DNA of 28,460 nt. Source: DASQHW01 sp038209365. Its GTDB lineage: Bacteria; Actinomycetota; Acidimicrobiia; IMCC26256; PALSA-610. This document shows, piece after piece, positions 7,428 through 14,946 of this stretch. The notes below the pieces were generated by a model. That model ran no database searches and was not told the DNA's origin. It saw only the letters and a list, made by a program, of their open reading frames with translations. The stretch lies in contig JBBQXS010000054.1 of assembly GCA_038209365.1 (NCBI GenBank), positions 1-28,460 on the forward strand. The letters run 5' to 3'. Every line of letters begins with the position of its first letter. Position 1 is the stretch's first letter. Both the position numbers and the translations under genes were made by a program.

Positions 7428-8294
7428 ATGGCGGCAACGTCCACCAATCGATCGCGCCCGATGGCACAGCGACGTGCTAAGGCGAAGGGCGCGACCCGGA
7501 AGGCGGCCGCGAAGGCCAAGAGCGCGACCACCAAAGCAAAGAGTACGACCCGGAAAGCGACCAAGAAGACGGCCGCGAGGGCCAAGAGCGCGACCACCAA
7601 AGCAACGAGCGCGACCCGGAAAGCGACCAAGAAGACGGCCGGGAGGGCCAAGGGCGCGACCACCAAAGCGACGAGCGCGAGGAAAACCAACAAGAGGGCC
7701 GGGAGGGCCAAGGCCGCGGCCCGCGGCGCCGCCAGCCGACCGTCCGACGTCATCGCGCTCATCAAGGCCGATCATGTCGCGGTGAACCAGCTCTTCAAGC
7801 TTTACGGCGACCTCGGGCCGGGAGCGACCAAGCGCCGGCGCCAGGTCGCCGAACGCGTGATCAAAGAACTCTCGGTTCACGCCGCGGTCGAGGAGCAGAT
7901 CCTCTATCCCAAGGTGCGCACAGACGTGCCGGATGGCGAGCGACTCGTAAAGGAAGCGCTCGACGAGCACCAGTCCGTAAAGAAGATGCTTGCCGAGCTG
8001 GACAAGTGCGAGCCTGAGTCCGAAGCGTTCGATGAGCTCATGACCCGCGTTCGGGGCGTGGTCCGCCACCATGTCAAAGAAGAAGAGGCTTCGGACGGCA
8101 TCCTCGCCCAGCTTCGCAAGCACACACCACCAGCTGAGCTTCGCGAGATGGCAACGTTGACGCGCGCCGCGAAGAGGTCCGCACCGACCCGACCGCACCC
8201 GAATGCACCCTCGACACCACCGGGGAACATCCTGCTAAGCGCCGCTGCAGCCATCGTCGACAGGGCGCGAGACACGTTGACCGGACGCAAGTAA
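7428..8294 (+). CDS. Hemerythrin HHE-domain protein with histone-H1-like N-terminal repeats
   Basis: The product has 288 residues. A strong AGGAGGT site lies before the ATG. Residues 1-105 are Lys/Ala/Thr-rich, with tandem repeats like a histone H1 tail (AKSATTKA..RKATKKTA), predicted to bind DNA or polyphosphate. Residues about 106-230 form a hemerythrin four-helix bundle with candidate di-iron ligands H116 (KADHVAVN), H151 and E155 (VHAAVEEQ), H181 (DEHQSV), and H214/H215 with E219 (VRHHVKEEE). The C-terminal tail (PPGNILLSAAAAIVDRARDTLTGRK) is conserved enough to be recognised again as a relic at 9682-9779. Hemerythrins bind O2, NO or iron; this fusion may place an iron/oxygen sink on the nucleoid (inference). 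It lies downstream of the CsbD-like pair. Confidence 0.9.
   Translation: MAATSTNRSRPMAQRRAKAKGATRKAAAKAKSATTKAKSTTRKATKKTAARAKSATTKATSATRKATKKTAGRAKGATTKATSARKTNKRAGRAKAAARGAASRPSDVIALIKADHVAVNQLFKLYGDLGPGATKRRRQVAERVIKELSVHAAVEEQILYPKVRTDVPDGERLVKEALDEHQSVKKMLAELDKCEPESEAFDELMTRVRGVVRHHVKEEEASDGILAQLRKHTPPAELREMATLTRAAKRSAPTRPHPNAPSTPPGNILLSAAAAIVDRARDTLTGRK
7515..7706 (+). repeat. Tandem 66-bp coding repeats in the H1-like tail
   Basis: Two near-identical 66-bp units (7515-7580 and 7581-7646) and a 60-bp third unit (7647-7706) each begin GCCAAG and encode 22 or 20 residues beginning AKSATTKA or AKGATTKA. The repeats are in frame, so gain or loss of a unit changes tail length without breaking the hemerythrin domain. 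Confidence 0.85.
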
Positions 8295-9088
8295 GCACGC
8301 CGAGATCAGCGCGTCCTGCACACGGCTCCGGACGGCGGACACCCCAAAGAACCGGACCGACATCGTCGCGGCCAGCACCTGTTGGCCCCGCAGCGCCATC
8401 AGGAGGTGATGACGAGCGCCAGGTGCACGGTGCGGACACCCCGGGGCGCCGGGACTATCACTGCCGGCCCCCAACGTCGGAACGGAAGCGATCGACAATC
8501 GTCATCGTTGATCCTGTCCGGGCTCCGCGAGGAAGCGCTCCGGACGGCTCACGCGCGCAGAGCCTGAGTCCGTCGTCGTCGAGCGCCAATGTTCGATAGC
8601 TATCGGAACGATCGTCGCAGGGCCCGCTCCATCTCTCATATTGCGGGACCAGGGCGGCGTCCGATGTACGTCAGTGATGGCCTCCAGTCGATCGACGTGA
8701 GCCGGCAGGGATCAGCACCACGATCGGTCTAACTCGGCGCCGGTGGTAGTGACCTCCGCGGCGGGACGCGCCGACTTCGTTGTCGCGCCGCGGCTCCTCG
8801 AGACCGAGCTGAGCATGGGCATCAAGTAGCCGAGCGCCGCCGACACACGGCGCCGTCGGCCTGTAGTAGCGCGTCGAGGTCGCCCAAACTGAAGGGGTCG
8901 AGCGACGCGAAGACGATCCTCCGCGGCGCGTCGTGATGCCATATCCGACGCACCGATGTCGAGCCGAAGGCGCGGGGGTGAACCAACGACCGCGAAAAAC
9001 TGGACCGAACGTCGGTGCAGGGCGGGGTGGACGACTCGCTGATCGCGCGAATGGGTACGGCGAGGTTCTCTGTCGTTGACGCGGACCG
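8295..9088. other. About 790 bp without a supported gene
   Basis: Several frames are open on both strands, but none combines a spaced ribosome binding site with coding bias or a known motif. A 52-codon frame from 8409 has AGGAGGT only one base before its ATG, too close to be normal. A near-palindrome TTCGATAGCTATCGGAA occurs at about 8589-8605. A minus-strand frame ending at 8822 has a coding-like stretch (RIVFASLDPFSLGDLDALL) that may be a gene relic. Confidence 0.4.
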
Positions 9089-9430
9089 GTGATGAGCTCG
9101 TCGAAGCACGTGCAGGTTGACTTGCCGCGGGACCGGTCCGCGGTGCGCGTCGCCAGGGACGCGCTCGCGGCGTTGACGAAGAACGAAGAGGCGCAGCTTG
9201 TCGTCGGTGAACTGGTCACCAATGCGGTGATGCACGGGTCGCCGCCAATCAGCCTCTCTGCGACGCCGGACCCCAGAGGTCTACGCGTGGCGGTCCGCGA
9301 CGGCAGACCCGATCTCGGTCCGGCTGCTCGGGACTCCAGAGGCTTTCGGCTTGTGGAAGCGTTCGCGCTGGAGTGGGCCATCGACTCGCACTCCGACGGC
9401 AAAGTCGTCTGGGCGGTTCTTCCCATGTGA
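9089..9430 (+). CDS. RsbW/SpoIIAB-like HATPase anti-sigma regulatory factor
   Basis: The product has up to 113 residues and is a compact GHKL ATPase. The N-box is at 41-50 (ELVTNAVMHG), with the ATP-lid region DGRPDLGP (71-78) and SRGFRLVEAF (83-92), ending in VVWAVLP as is usual for actinobacterial anti-sigma HATPases. Such proteins bind a sigma factor or a STAS protein and phosphorylate the latter. The strict DxGxG glycine motif is weakened to DGRPDLG, common in this subfamily. Start is GTG at 9089 or ATG at 9092; no clear ribosome binding site is visible. It converges on a decayed STAS gene, so its partner may have been lost locally. Confidence 0.85.
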   Translation: MMSSSKHVQVDLPRDRSAVRVARDALAALTKNEEAQLVVGELVTNAVMHGSPPISLSATPDPRGLRVAVRDGRPDLGPAARDSRGFRLVEAFALEWAIDSHSDGKVVWAVLPM

Positions 9431-9442
9431 CAGAGGCCAGGG

Positions 9443-9600
9443 TTACGGCTCGAAGACGAACATGTCCGCCAAGCCGGTGATCGCAAATACCTCATGCACG
9501 ATGCGACTTGCACCGACAATCCTGAGGTCGGTGTCGTTGCTGGTACAGACCTCCGCCGCCCGGATGATCTGAACTGACGTCGACGGTATCGTGGTCCCGC
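9443..9600 (-). pseudogene. C-terminal remnant of a STAS-domain protein
   Basis: The minus-strand frame ends at TAA (9443-9445). Its last 45 residues are clearly the second half of a STAS domain: STSVQIIRAAEV, SNDTDLRIVGAS and IVHEVFAITGLADMF. Upstream of this the expected first strands and the DSxG phospho-site region are degenerate or missing, and the frame runs into the hemerythrin relic on the other strand. It is most likely a truncated anti-sigma antagonist, tail-to-tail with the RsbW-like gene. If a start exists it is within about 9600-9703, but no ribosome binding site supports one. Confidence 0.7.
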
Positions 9601-9681
9601 GCGCCACGGTTCGGTTCAACGCAACAGCGCCCCGGACCTCAACGTCGACGACTTTCGCTGAACACCCGAACGCTGCACCCA

Positions 9682-9779
9682 CACCCCAACGCGCCCTCGA
9701 CACCAGCCGGGAACATCCTCATCGGCGCCGCGGCAGCCATCTCGACAAGGCACGGGACGCGCTGGCCGGACGCAAGTAA
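9682..9779 (+). pseudogene. 3' end relic of a second H1-tailed hemerythrin gene
   Basis: This stretch closely matches the last ~95 bases of the hemerythrin gene at 7428-8294. It encodes HPNAPSTPAGNILIGAAAAI, then, after a one-base deletion, DKARDALAGRK and a TAA. The HHE domain and H1-like tail are absent. It abuts the STAS relic and a truncated DUF6766 gene, marking a deletion/duplication junction. Confidence 0.8.
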
Positions 9780-9890
9780 GTACACCTGGAGACAATCAGA
9801 GCACCGGACGGATCTAGGTGGTCGGTTCGTTGCGCGCTTCCGGCAACTCGTATCGAAGCCGGACGACCGCGCGTACACGTCGTCGCGAGC

Positions 9891-10443
9891 GTGCACAAAG
9901 ACGACGCGCAACAGCACGGCGGTCATGCCATCGGGTATCCTCAGTACCTCACTACCGGCCACTTCTACGAAGCAGTGTTCGAGAACTGGGAGAGCGAGTT
10001 TCTACAAATGGGCGCGTTCGTGCTGCTCACCATGTTCTTGGTGCAGCGAGGATCGGCCGAATCGAAGCTCCCGACCAGCACAATGACGTCGACACGGATC
10101 CTGTCGAGATGAAGCCCAAGTCCGACGCACCCTGGCCGGTGCGACGTGGTGGCATTTGCCTCAAGCTCTACGGGAACTCACTGCTCATCGCGTTCTTCGC
10201 CCTGTTCTCATGTCGATCCTCGGGCATGGTCTGAGCGGCGCGCGCCAGTTCAACGACGAACGTCTGGACCACCACGAACGATCGGTCTCCACGATCGAGT
10301 ACATGGAGTGCTCACAGTTCTGGTTTGAGTCAATGCAGAACTGGCAGAGTGAGTTCCTCGCGGTCGGCGCCATCGTGGTGTTCACCATCTTCTTGCGCCA
10401 GAAGGGCTCACCCGAATCGAAACCCGTCGCCATGCCCAACTAG
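9891..10443 (+). pseudogene. DUF6766-family membrane protein gene, 5'-truncated with two frameshifts
   Basis: Three consecutive reading frames together encode most of a DUF6766-type protein, a family with two similar membrane halves. The first half is visible from about 9891 (HFYEAVFENWESEFLQMGAF, then a hydrophobic strand and RGSAESK). A frameshift near 10070 leads to PWPVRRGGICLKLYGNSLLIAFFALF. A second frameshift near 10200 leads to LMSILGHGLSG and the second FWFESMQNWQSEF repeat, ending RQKGSPESK and TAG at 10441-10443. The N-terminal helix of the first half is missing, replaced by the hemerythrin relic. Three independent lesions favour a genuine pseudogene over sequencing error. Confidence 0.8.
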
Positions 10444-10594
10444 GCAGTGCAGACCGCGTAAACGTTGCGCCATCTGGAAGAGCACCCGTCGACAACCCGC
10501 CGGGTTGGCGGATGCCCAATGTCGTGGATTCCGTGTTTCGCCGAAGGTGAGCGCCGTCGATTCCGAACGCGATCGCCGCTCTGCAATGCCGCGT

Positions 10595-10618
10595 GTTTCG
10601 CACCGGCACGCTGGGTAA
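10595..10618 (+). promoter_or_regulatory. Sigma-B/sigma-F-like promoter before the GlsB-type gene
   Basis: GTTT (10595-10598), a 14-base spacer and GGGTAA (10613-10618) match the general-stress sigma consensus GTTT-N13-16-GGGTA(T/A). The -10 lies ten bases before the ATG at 10628, implying a leaderless or nearly leaderless transcript, common in Actinomycetota. It is the best such match seen in the window. Confidence 0.55.
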
Positions 10619-10627
10619 CCGAGTGTC

Positions 10628-10930
10628 ATGCTTGGATTCATTCTCTTTCTCTTGATCATCGGCCTTGTCGCAGGATTCCTTGCCCGTGCCCTTGTCCCCG
10701 GACCGGATCCGATGAGCGTCGGCAAGACGATCGTCCTGGGCATCCTGGGCTCGTTCCTCGGCGGGTTCCTCGGCTGGGCACTCTTCGGCAAAGACTTCAG
10801 CGAAGGCGCCTTGCAGCCGTCGGGCATCATCGGTTCCGTGATCGGCGCGATCCTGCTGCTGCTCGTGTACCGCGCCGTCACGGGCCGCGGGTCGCGCGGT
10901 GTACGCGGCCCGCGAGTACGCGGTTACTGA
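10628..10930 (+). CDS. GlsB/YeaQ/YmgE-family stress-response membrane protein
   Basis: The product has 100 residues. Three hydrophobic glycine-rich segments (about 2-22, 34-52, 66-82) include GFILFLLIIGLVAGFLARAL, GILGSFLGGFLGWALFG and GIIGSVIGAILLLLVYR, the hallmark of transglycosylase-associated/GlsB proteins. These small inner-membrane proteins are induced by general stress and stationary phase; the molecular role is unknown. The C-terminus is a short Arg/Gly tail, slightly longer than in enterobacterial YeaQ (about 82 residues). The ATG has little ribosome binding site, but the sigma-B-like promoter ten bases upstream suggests leaderless translation. A perfect inverted repeat lies 22 bases after the stop. 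Confidence 0.9.
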   Translation: MLGFILFLLIIGLVAGFLARALVPGPDPMSVGKTIVLGILGSFLGGFLGWALFGKDFSEGALQPSGIIGSVIGAILLLLVYRAVTGRGSRGVRGPRVRGY

Positions 10931-10952
10931 CCCGCACTCGCGACGCCTGCAC

Positions 10953-10969
10953 GCCACGATAATCGTGGC
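10953..10969 (+). terminator. Perfect 8-bp inverted repeat downstream of the GlsB-type gene
   Basis: GCCACGAT, one base, ATCGTGGC. It lies 22 bases after the stop codon. The loop is too short for an ideal hairpin and no T-run follows, so it is either a weak terminator or a dimeric repressor operator. Function is uncertain. Confidence 0.35.
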
Positions 10970-11074
10970 TATAGCCCGTGCCGGAAACCCACAAAGACTT
11001 CGTAAACGGTGCTCGTGGACACGTCGTGTGGATTGAGTGTGCCTTTTGCAAGGACATCGCATCGAGGCTGCGGA

Positions 11075-11215
11075 GATCGAGCACGGTCTCGCGTATCGCG
11101 ATGTCGCGGAGTTCTTGGCCGAGCGTGGGATCGAGGCGTGACCGTGTTCCCGTGGGTGCAGCGCTTCACGCCGCTGTCGTCCCGCGGTACGACCCCCGTC
11201 GGCCCGCGCGGTGCC
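11075..11215 (+). pseudogene. Internal fragment of an IS6-family transposase
   Basis: The sequence parallels the transposase at 27169-27628. It encodes LAYRDVAEFLAERGIEA, then, after a small deletion, VTVFPWVQRFTPL, matching LSYRDVEELLAERGIEV..VTVFRWVQRFTPLL. The catalytic DDE residues are missing and both ends fade into unrelated sequence. It is an old IS6 relic. Confidence 0.75.
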
Positions 11216-11238
11216 AGACGAGCGAACGACGTCGCGAC

Positions 11239-11448
11239 GTGACGATCGCGTGGCATGACGTGCGCCACCACGGCGACGTCCTGGAAGCCGCAGTGACCTA
11301 CGACATCGGAGGCGGAACCTGGACCCAGCGCTTCACCGCCCAGATCCTCGACGACCATCATTCGTCGCCAAGAGCAAGCCGAAGCTCGAGTTTGACGTTC
11401 CAGCGGGCGAGGGGAACGTCCCCGCCATCTACCTGACGACAGCGCCGA
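11239..11448 (+). pseudogene. Frameshifted fragment of an unidentified gene
   Basis: Two adjacent frames with strong coding bias join near 11360. The first encodes VTIAWHDVRHHGDVLEAAVT, then YDIGGGTWTQRFTAQILDD. The second continues FVAKSKPKLEFDVPAGEGN, then VPAIYLTT. The start (GTG at 11239) has no ribosome binding site. The second frame stays open into the AI-2E-family gene without a stop. No family is recognised; it could be a decayed small soluble protein behind the IS6 relic. Confidence 0.4.
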
Positions 11449-11534
11449 GCACCGCAAGTCCCCGGATTCGTCCCGGTGTCCACGGATCATCGCGGCGGCG
11501 TGTTCCCTGTGGACCATCTGGGGATGAACGCTCC

Positions 11535-12680
11535 ATGGGAGTGGAGCACGACGCCCTCGTCGGAGCGGACATACCGGTTCGACGCTATTTCGCCTTCTGG
11601 GCCATCGGCGTTGCAGTCGTCGGTGCTGCCGTGCTCGCGTGGAATCTGCTGGTCGCTTTGGCGAGCGTGCTCGGCCTCATCGCAGTCGCAGCCTTCTTCA
11701 CAGTGGTGCTGGCCCCGGCAGTCGACTTTTTCGAGCACCGCGCCGGTCTGAAGCGCGGCGTCGCCACGACGGTCGTGTTCCTTATGGGGGCCGGAGTCGT
11801 GGGCGCGCTCGGCTACGCGTTTGCCCGTCCGATCTACGACGCCTCGTCGTCGTTCGTTCGCGATCTGCCGAACACCATCAAGGACGCCGAACAAGGCCGC
11901 GGCGACATCGGTCGCTGGTTGCGCGACATCGGCGCGCAAGACTGGGCACGCGAGAACCTGCCCAAGATACGCGAGTCCCTCGGCAGCAGTAGCGGACCGA
12001 TCTTGACGACCGGCCGCGCTGTCGTCACCGGCGTGATCGGAATCCTCACGATCGGAGTCCTCACCTTCTTGATGCTGCTGCGCGCGCCACAACTCAGCGC
12101 GTCGCTCCTGGCGCTACTTCCCGAGCAACGAGCGGAACGTGTTCGACGCATCGGCGGCGATGCGGCCCGAGCCGTGACCGGCTACGTCACCGGGAATCTG
12201 CTGATCTCGGTGATCGCGGGTATCGCGACGTATGCGTTTCTGCGCATCGTCGGGATCCCGTTCGCATTCATCTTGGCATTGTGGGTCGCGTTCGCCGATC
12301 TCCTGCCCCTTGTCGGCGCGACACTTGGCGCCGTACCGTCGGTCTTCGTCGCGTTGCTGGAGTCGCCCGGTAAAGGCATCGCCACCCTGGTCTTCTTCGT
12401 CCTATATCAACAGTTCGAGAATCACGTCCTGCAACCGGTGGTGATGGCGAAGACCGTGAAGCTGAATCCCCTCGCTGTGCTGATCGCCGTGCTCGTCGGC
12501 GTGCAGCTCGCGGGCTTGCTGGGCGCGCTGCTCGCCATCCCGGTCGCGGGCGCACTGCAAGTCGTGGCGCGCGACGTATGGGACACTCGCCGAGGATCGA
12601 TCAAGGAAGTTCTGAGCGTCGGCATCGACGAACGCCCAATCGATGAGTTCGATCCCGGCGAAGGTGACCCCGCCGAGTGA
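11535..12680 (+). CDS. AI-2E family (PF01594-type) permease
   Basis: The product has 381 residues and is highly hydrophobic, with about seven to eight membrane spans. There is an N-terminal pair (FWAIGVAVVGAAVLAWNLL, then VLGLIAVAAFFTVVLAP) with the family DFFEHR..KRGVA motif. A long soluble loop (about 100-160) follows. The C-terminal half has LLRAPQLSASLLALLPEQ, GNLLISVIAGIATYAFL, the signature FADLLPLVGATLGAVPSV, and QQFENHVLQPVVMAKTVKLNP, which is diagnostic. The family exports small molecules or acts as an Na+/H+ antiporter; AI-2 transport is proven only for TqsA. The substrate is unknown. The ATG is preceded by only weak purine-rich sequence. It stands alone between relics and the CBS gene. 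Confidence 0.92.
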   Translation: MGVEHDALVGADIPVRRYFAFWAIGVAVVGAAVLAWNLLVALASVLGLIAVAAFFTVVLAPAVDFFEHRAGLKRGVATTVVFLMGAGVVGALGYAFARPIYDASSSFVRDLPNTIKDAEQGRGDIGRWLRDIGAQDWARENLPKIRESLGSSSGPILTTGRAVVTGVIGILTIGVLTFLMLLRAPQLSASLLALLPEQRAERVRRIGGDAARAVTGYVTGNLLISVIAGIATYAFLRIVGIPFAFILALWVAFADLLPLVGATLGAVPSVFVALLESPGKGIATLVFFVLYQQFENHVLQPVVMAKTVKLNPLAVLIAVLVGVQLAGLLGALLAIPVAGALQVVARDVWDTRRGSIKEVLSVGIDERPIDEFDPGEGDPAE

Positions 12681-12701
12681 TACGTACGGATGACAGGCTC
12701 A

Positions 12702-12719
12702 GACGGATTCCGGTCCGTC
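12702..12719 (+). terminator. Short hairpin after the AI-2E permease gene
   Basis: GACGGA, TTCCGG loop, TCCGTC, 22 bases after the stop. A six-pair GC-rich stem without a T-run: at best a weak terminator. The following 350 bp to the CBS gene hold no gene and probably carry its promoter region. Confidence 0.35.
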
Positions 12720-13018
12720 AGGGCATGTCGGTGCCGAAACCGTGCGGTCCGGACTCACCACGGTCGGGGCGCCTACTCCGCCACTGTCTCGTGTAGTCCA
12801 TGCGCCGCATGTTCTCGTGGTTTGGTTGAAAGAAACCTCTCTGGGGTTTGAGGTTGGACGACCACGTTCCCGGAGTGTGACGCACAGTTTGCGTAGTCGC
12901 GCGTAGGAGTAAGACCTCGCCCGCGTGGGCGAACTGAGATCGGCGGTCGGCGTGTCCCCGCTCCCGGCCGTCGATCCATAGACCGGTGCTCGGCAGTCGG
13001 CTTCCTTAAGCGCCTCCG

Positions 13019-13043
13019 GTTCTGCGCGGTGAGCCTCGGGTAG
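13019..13043 (+). promoter_or_regulatory. Possible sigma-B-like promoter of the CBS gene
   Basis: GTTC (13019-13022), 15 bases, GGGTAG (13038-13043), ending 28 bases before the ATG. It is one mismatch from consensus at each element. A second, weaker GTTT...GGAGTA pair lies at 12887-12911. Confidence 0.4.
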
Positions 13044-13071
13044 AGCTCACGCAGAAGCAAAGGAGCGGATC

Positions 13072-13491
13072 ATGGCCCAGCAAGTGCGCGATGTGATGAC
13101 AGCAGAGCCTGTGACCGTCGGCCCGACGACACCCGTACTCGAGGTTGCGAAGACCATGGCCGAACGCGACATCGGCGAAGTCCTCGTAGGCGAGAGCGAT
13201 CGACTATGCGGGTTGGTCACCGATCGTGACATCGTCGTGCGCGGCATCGCACAAGGCCGGGATCCCAAAACGACAACCATCGACGACATCTGCTCACACG
13301 ACCTCATCACGCTCACACCCGACGACACCGTTGATGCCGCGTTCCGCAAAATGAGTGAGCACGCCGTGCGTCGTCTCCCAGTGCTCGACGCCGGCCACCC
13401 CATCGGAGTGGTATCACTCGGCGACATATCGATGTTTCACGACTCGGGCGAGGCTTTGGACGAGATCAGCGCGGCTCCGCCAGACAGTTAA
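13072..13491 (+). CDS. Two-CBS-domain protein (Hrp1-like)
   Basis: The product has 139 residues, consisting almost wholly of a Bateman pair. CBS1 is at about 5-62 (VRDVMTAEPVTVGPTTPVLE, AKTMAERDIGEVLV, GLVTDRDIVVRGIA). CBS2 is at about 72-130 (ICSHDLITLTPDDTVDAAF, RKMSEHAVRRLPVLD, GVVSLGDISMF). AAAGGAG lies eight bases before the ATG. CBS pairs bind adenine nucleotides; stand-alone actinobacterial members such as Mycobacterium tuberculosis Hrp1 are induced by hypoxia or stress. There is no fused catalytic domain, so it probably regulates a partner by energy charge (inference). An IS6-like terminal repeat sits three bases after the stop. Confidence 0.92.
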   Translation: MAQQVRDVMTAEPVTVGPTTPVLEVAKTMAERDIGEVLVGESDRLCGLVTDRDIVVRGIAQGRDPKTTTIDDICSHDLITLTPDDTVDAAFRKMSEHAVRRLPVLDAGHPIGVVSLGDISMFHDSGEALDEISAAPPDS

Positions 13492-13493
13492 GC

Positions 13494-13516
13494 GGGCACT
13501 GTTGCATTAGCGCGGC
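13494..13516 (+). mobile_element. Solo IS6-family terminal repeat
   Basis: GGGCACTGTTGCATTAGCGC matches the left end of the IS6 relic at 27133 (GGGCTCTGTTGCATTGGTGC) at 17 of 20 bases. No transposase follows; the next 180 bp to the phosphatase gene are non-coding. It is a remnant of an excised or decayed copy. Confidence 0.6.
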
Positions 13517-13698
13517 GCGGGACCTTGCTGGCTACCACGAGACGCGGGATAGGCGATTTGTGGAGCGCGAAATAGACCGTGCATTTGCCTACCCGGAGAG
13601 CCTCAGGGAAAAGGGGGCATCGTGTCCCATTTGCGTCCAACGCACAGTGCCGACTTACGCAACTACGGACGCGCTATGGGCTGTTTGGACTCAACCTC

Positions 13699-14946
13699 TC
13701 AGCGTTCCTCGGTCGCCGCCTCGCGGCGCAGGACTAGCAGCGCAATGTCGTCGCTGACGACCCGGTCGCCGACGAGTTGTCGCATAACGTCCCTGGCGAC
13801 GCGGTCGGGCGCTCCTGGCGAAATCGCGCTTCGCAAGCGGTCGAGGCCAACGTCGAGTGACTCACCGCGGCGCTCGATCAGCCCGTCGGTGTAGAAGGCG
13901 ACCACGGTGTTCGGCGAGAGCGTGATTGTCGTCGCGCGCCGCGGCACCTCGAGGTACGTTCCGATCGGAGGGCTCACTTGTATTTCTGCGTACGACGCCG
14001 GCTGTCCTGGCACTGCGATAACGGGTGGTGGATGCCCTGCGACTGCGATGGTCAACGTCTCGTAGGGCGGCGTGCTGACGGCGCACGCGACTGTGGCAAT
14101 GGTTCCGATCTCGAAGTGATGCACTTTGCGGTCAACGAGGTCGAGTACCTGCTCTGGCGGCACATCGAGCATTGTGTAGGCGCGCAACGCACTACGGATG
14201 CGGCCCATCACGACTGCCGATTGCAGACCATGACCTGCGACGTCGCCGACGACGATCCAAAGCTGCCCGGACGGCAGCATGAAGAGGTCATACCAATCAC
14301 CCCCGACTGTTCGCTCGGCAGCAGCGACATACCGGGTGGCGAACGAAAGGCCCGGGCACTCTGGCAGCCTCGCGGGCAGAAGGCTGCGTTCAAGGATGTC
14401 CGTTGCTGCCTGTTCGAGCGCGAATCGTCGCGTCTGGACAGCGCCCGCGACGCGGTCTCCGACGATCTGGAGAAGTTCGACGTCATCATCGCCGAATGAC
14501 CGGTTGTCGAGCCGCCCGACGTGCAGCACGCCGAGGAGATCGTCTCGGCTCACGAGCGGGACGCCAAGCATGACCTTGATACCTTTTTCCCACAGGAGTG
14601 GATTCGCGACGGTCGTCGAGTCGACGTGATCCAACCGCACGGCTTGCCTCGTCGCGGCAATGCGCCCGGCGAAACCGGTGCCGAGAGGGACCCGTACTCC
14701 CTGGCGGACCTCCTCCTCGATACCACAGGCCGCTGTCGCCACGAGCTGGTCCGAATCCTCAGCGAGCATCAGGACCGCAGCCGTGTCTACGTCGAGGATC
14801 TCGCGTACTCGTGTGAGCAACTCGACGAGCAGGTCTTCGAGATCCAAGCGCGTGAGCGTGCTGTCGGTCAGCGCTTCCAGCTGCTCGAGGCGGGCTCTCA
14901 CCGCGACGCGATCACGACCCGCCGGACCCAGCGACGACATCCGCAC
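13699..14946 (-). CDS. GAF-SpoIIE (PP2C-type) serine phosphatase
   Basis: The product has 415 residues. A short N-terminal helix is followed by a GAF domain (about 33-172: LTRVREILDVDTAAVLML, VPLGTGFAGRIAATRQAV, GVPLVSRDDLLGVLHVG). A linker helix with EQAATDILERSLLP leads into a SpoIIE/PPM phosphatase domain (about 198-408). Metal-binding motifs are complete: GGDWYD (215-220), VGDVAGHG (233-240), FYTDG (351-355) and SDDIALLVL (398-406). Such enzymes dephosphorylate STAS anti-sigma antagonists in partner switching; candidates here are the STAS protein at 5116 and the STAS-cyclase at 17637. Upstream start codons (GTG/ATG at 14946/14940) lack a strong ribosome binding site. It is monocistronic. 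Confident in enzyme class, not in substrate. Confidence 0.93.
   Translation of the reverse strand: MRMSSLGPAGRDRVAVRARLEQLEALTDSTLTRLDLEDLLVELLTRVREILDVDTAAVLMLAEDSDQLVATAACGIEEEVRQGVRVPLGTGFAGRIAATRQAVRLDHVDSTTVANPLLWEKGIKVMLGVPLVSRDDLLGVLHVGRLDNRSFGDDDVELLQIVGDRVAGAVQTRRFALEQAATDILERSLLPARLPECPGLSFATRYVAAAERTVGGDWYDLFMLPSGQLWIVVGDVAGHGLQSAVVMGRIRSALRAYTMLDVPPEQVLDLVDRKVHHFEIGTIATVACAVSTPPYETLTIAVAGHPPPVIAVPGQPASYAEIQVSPPIGTYLEVPRRATTITLSPNTVVAFYTDGLIERRGESLDVGLDRLRSAISPGAPDRVARDVMRQLVGDRVVSDDIALLVLRREAATEER

Noticed and set aside
7515..7706. CRISPR-like array
   Set aside because: The repeats are contiguous, in frame and without spacers; they are coding tandem repeats of the H1-like tail.
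8409..8567. 52-codon frame with AGGAGGT next to its ATG
   Set aside because: The ribosome binding site is one base from the ATG, which is too close, and the Arg/Ser-rich product matches no family.
8822..9235. 137-codon minus-strand frame with a coding-like C-terminal stretch
   Set aside because: Half of it is antisense to the RsbW-like gene and it lacks a start signal; at most the part below 9000 is a relic.
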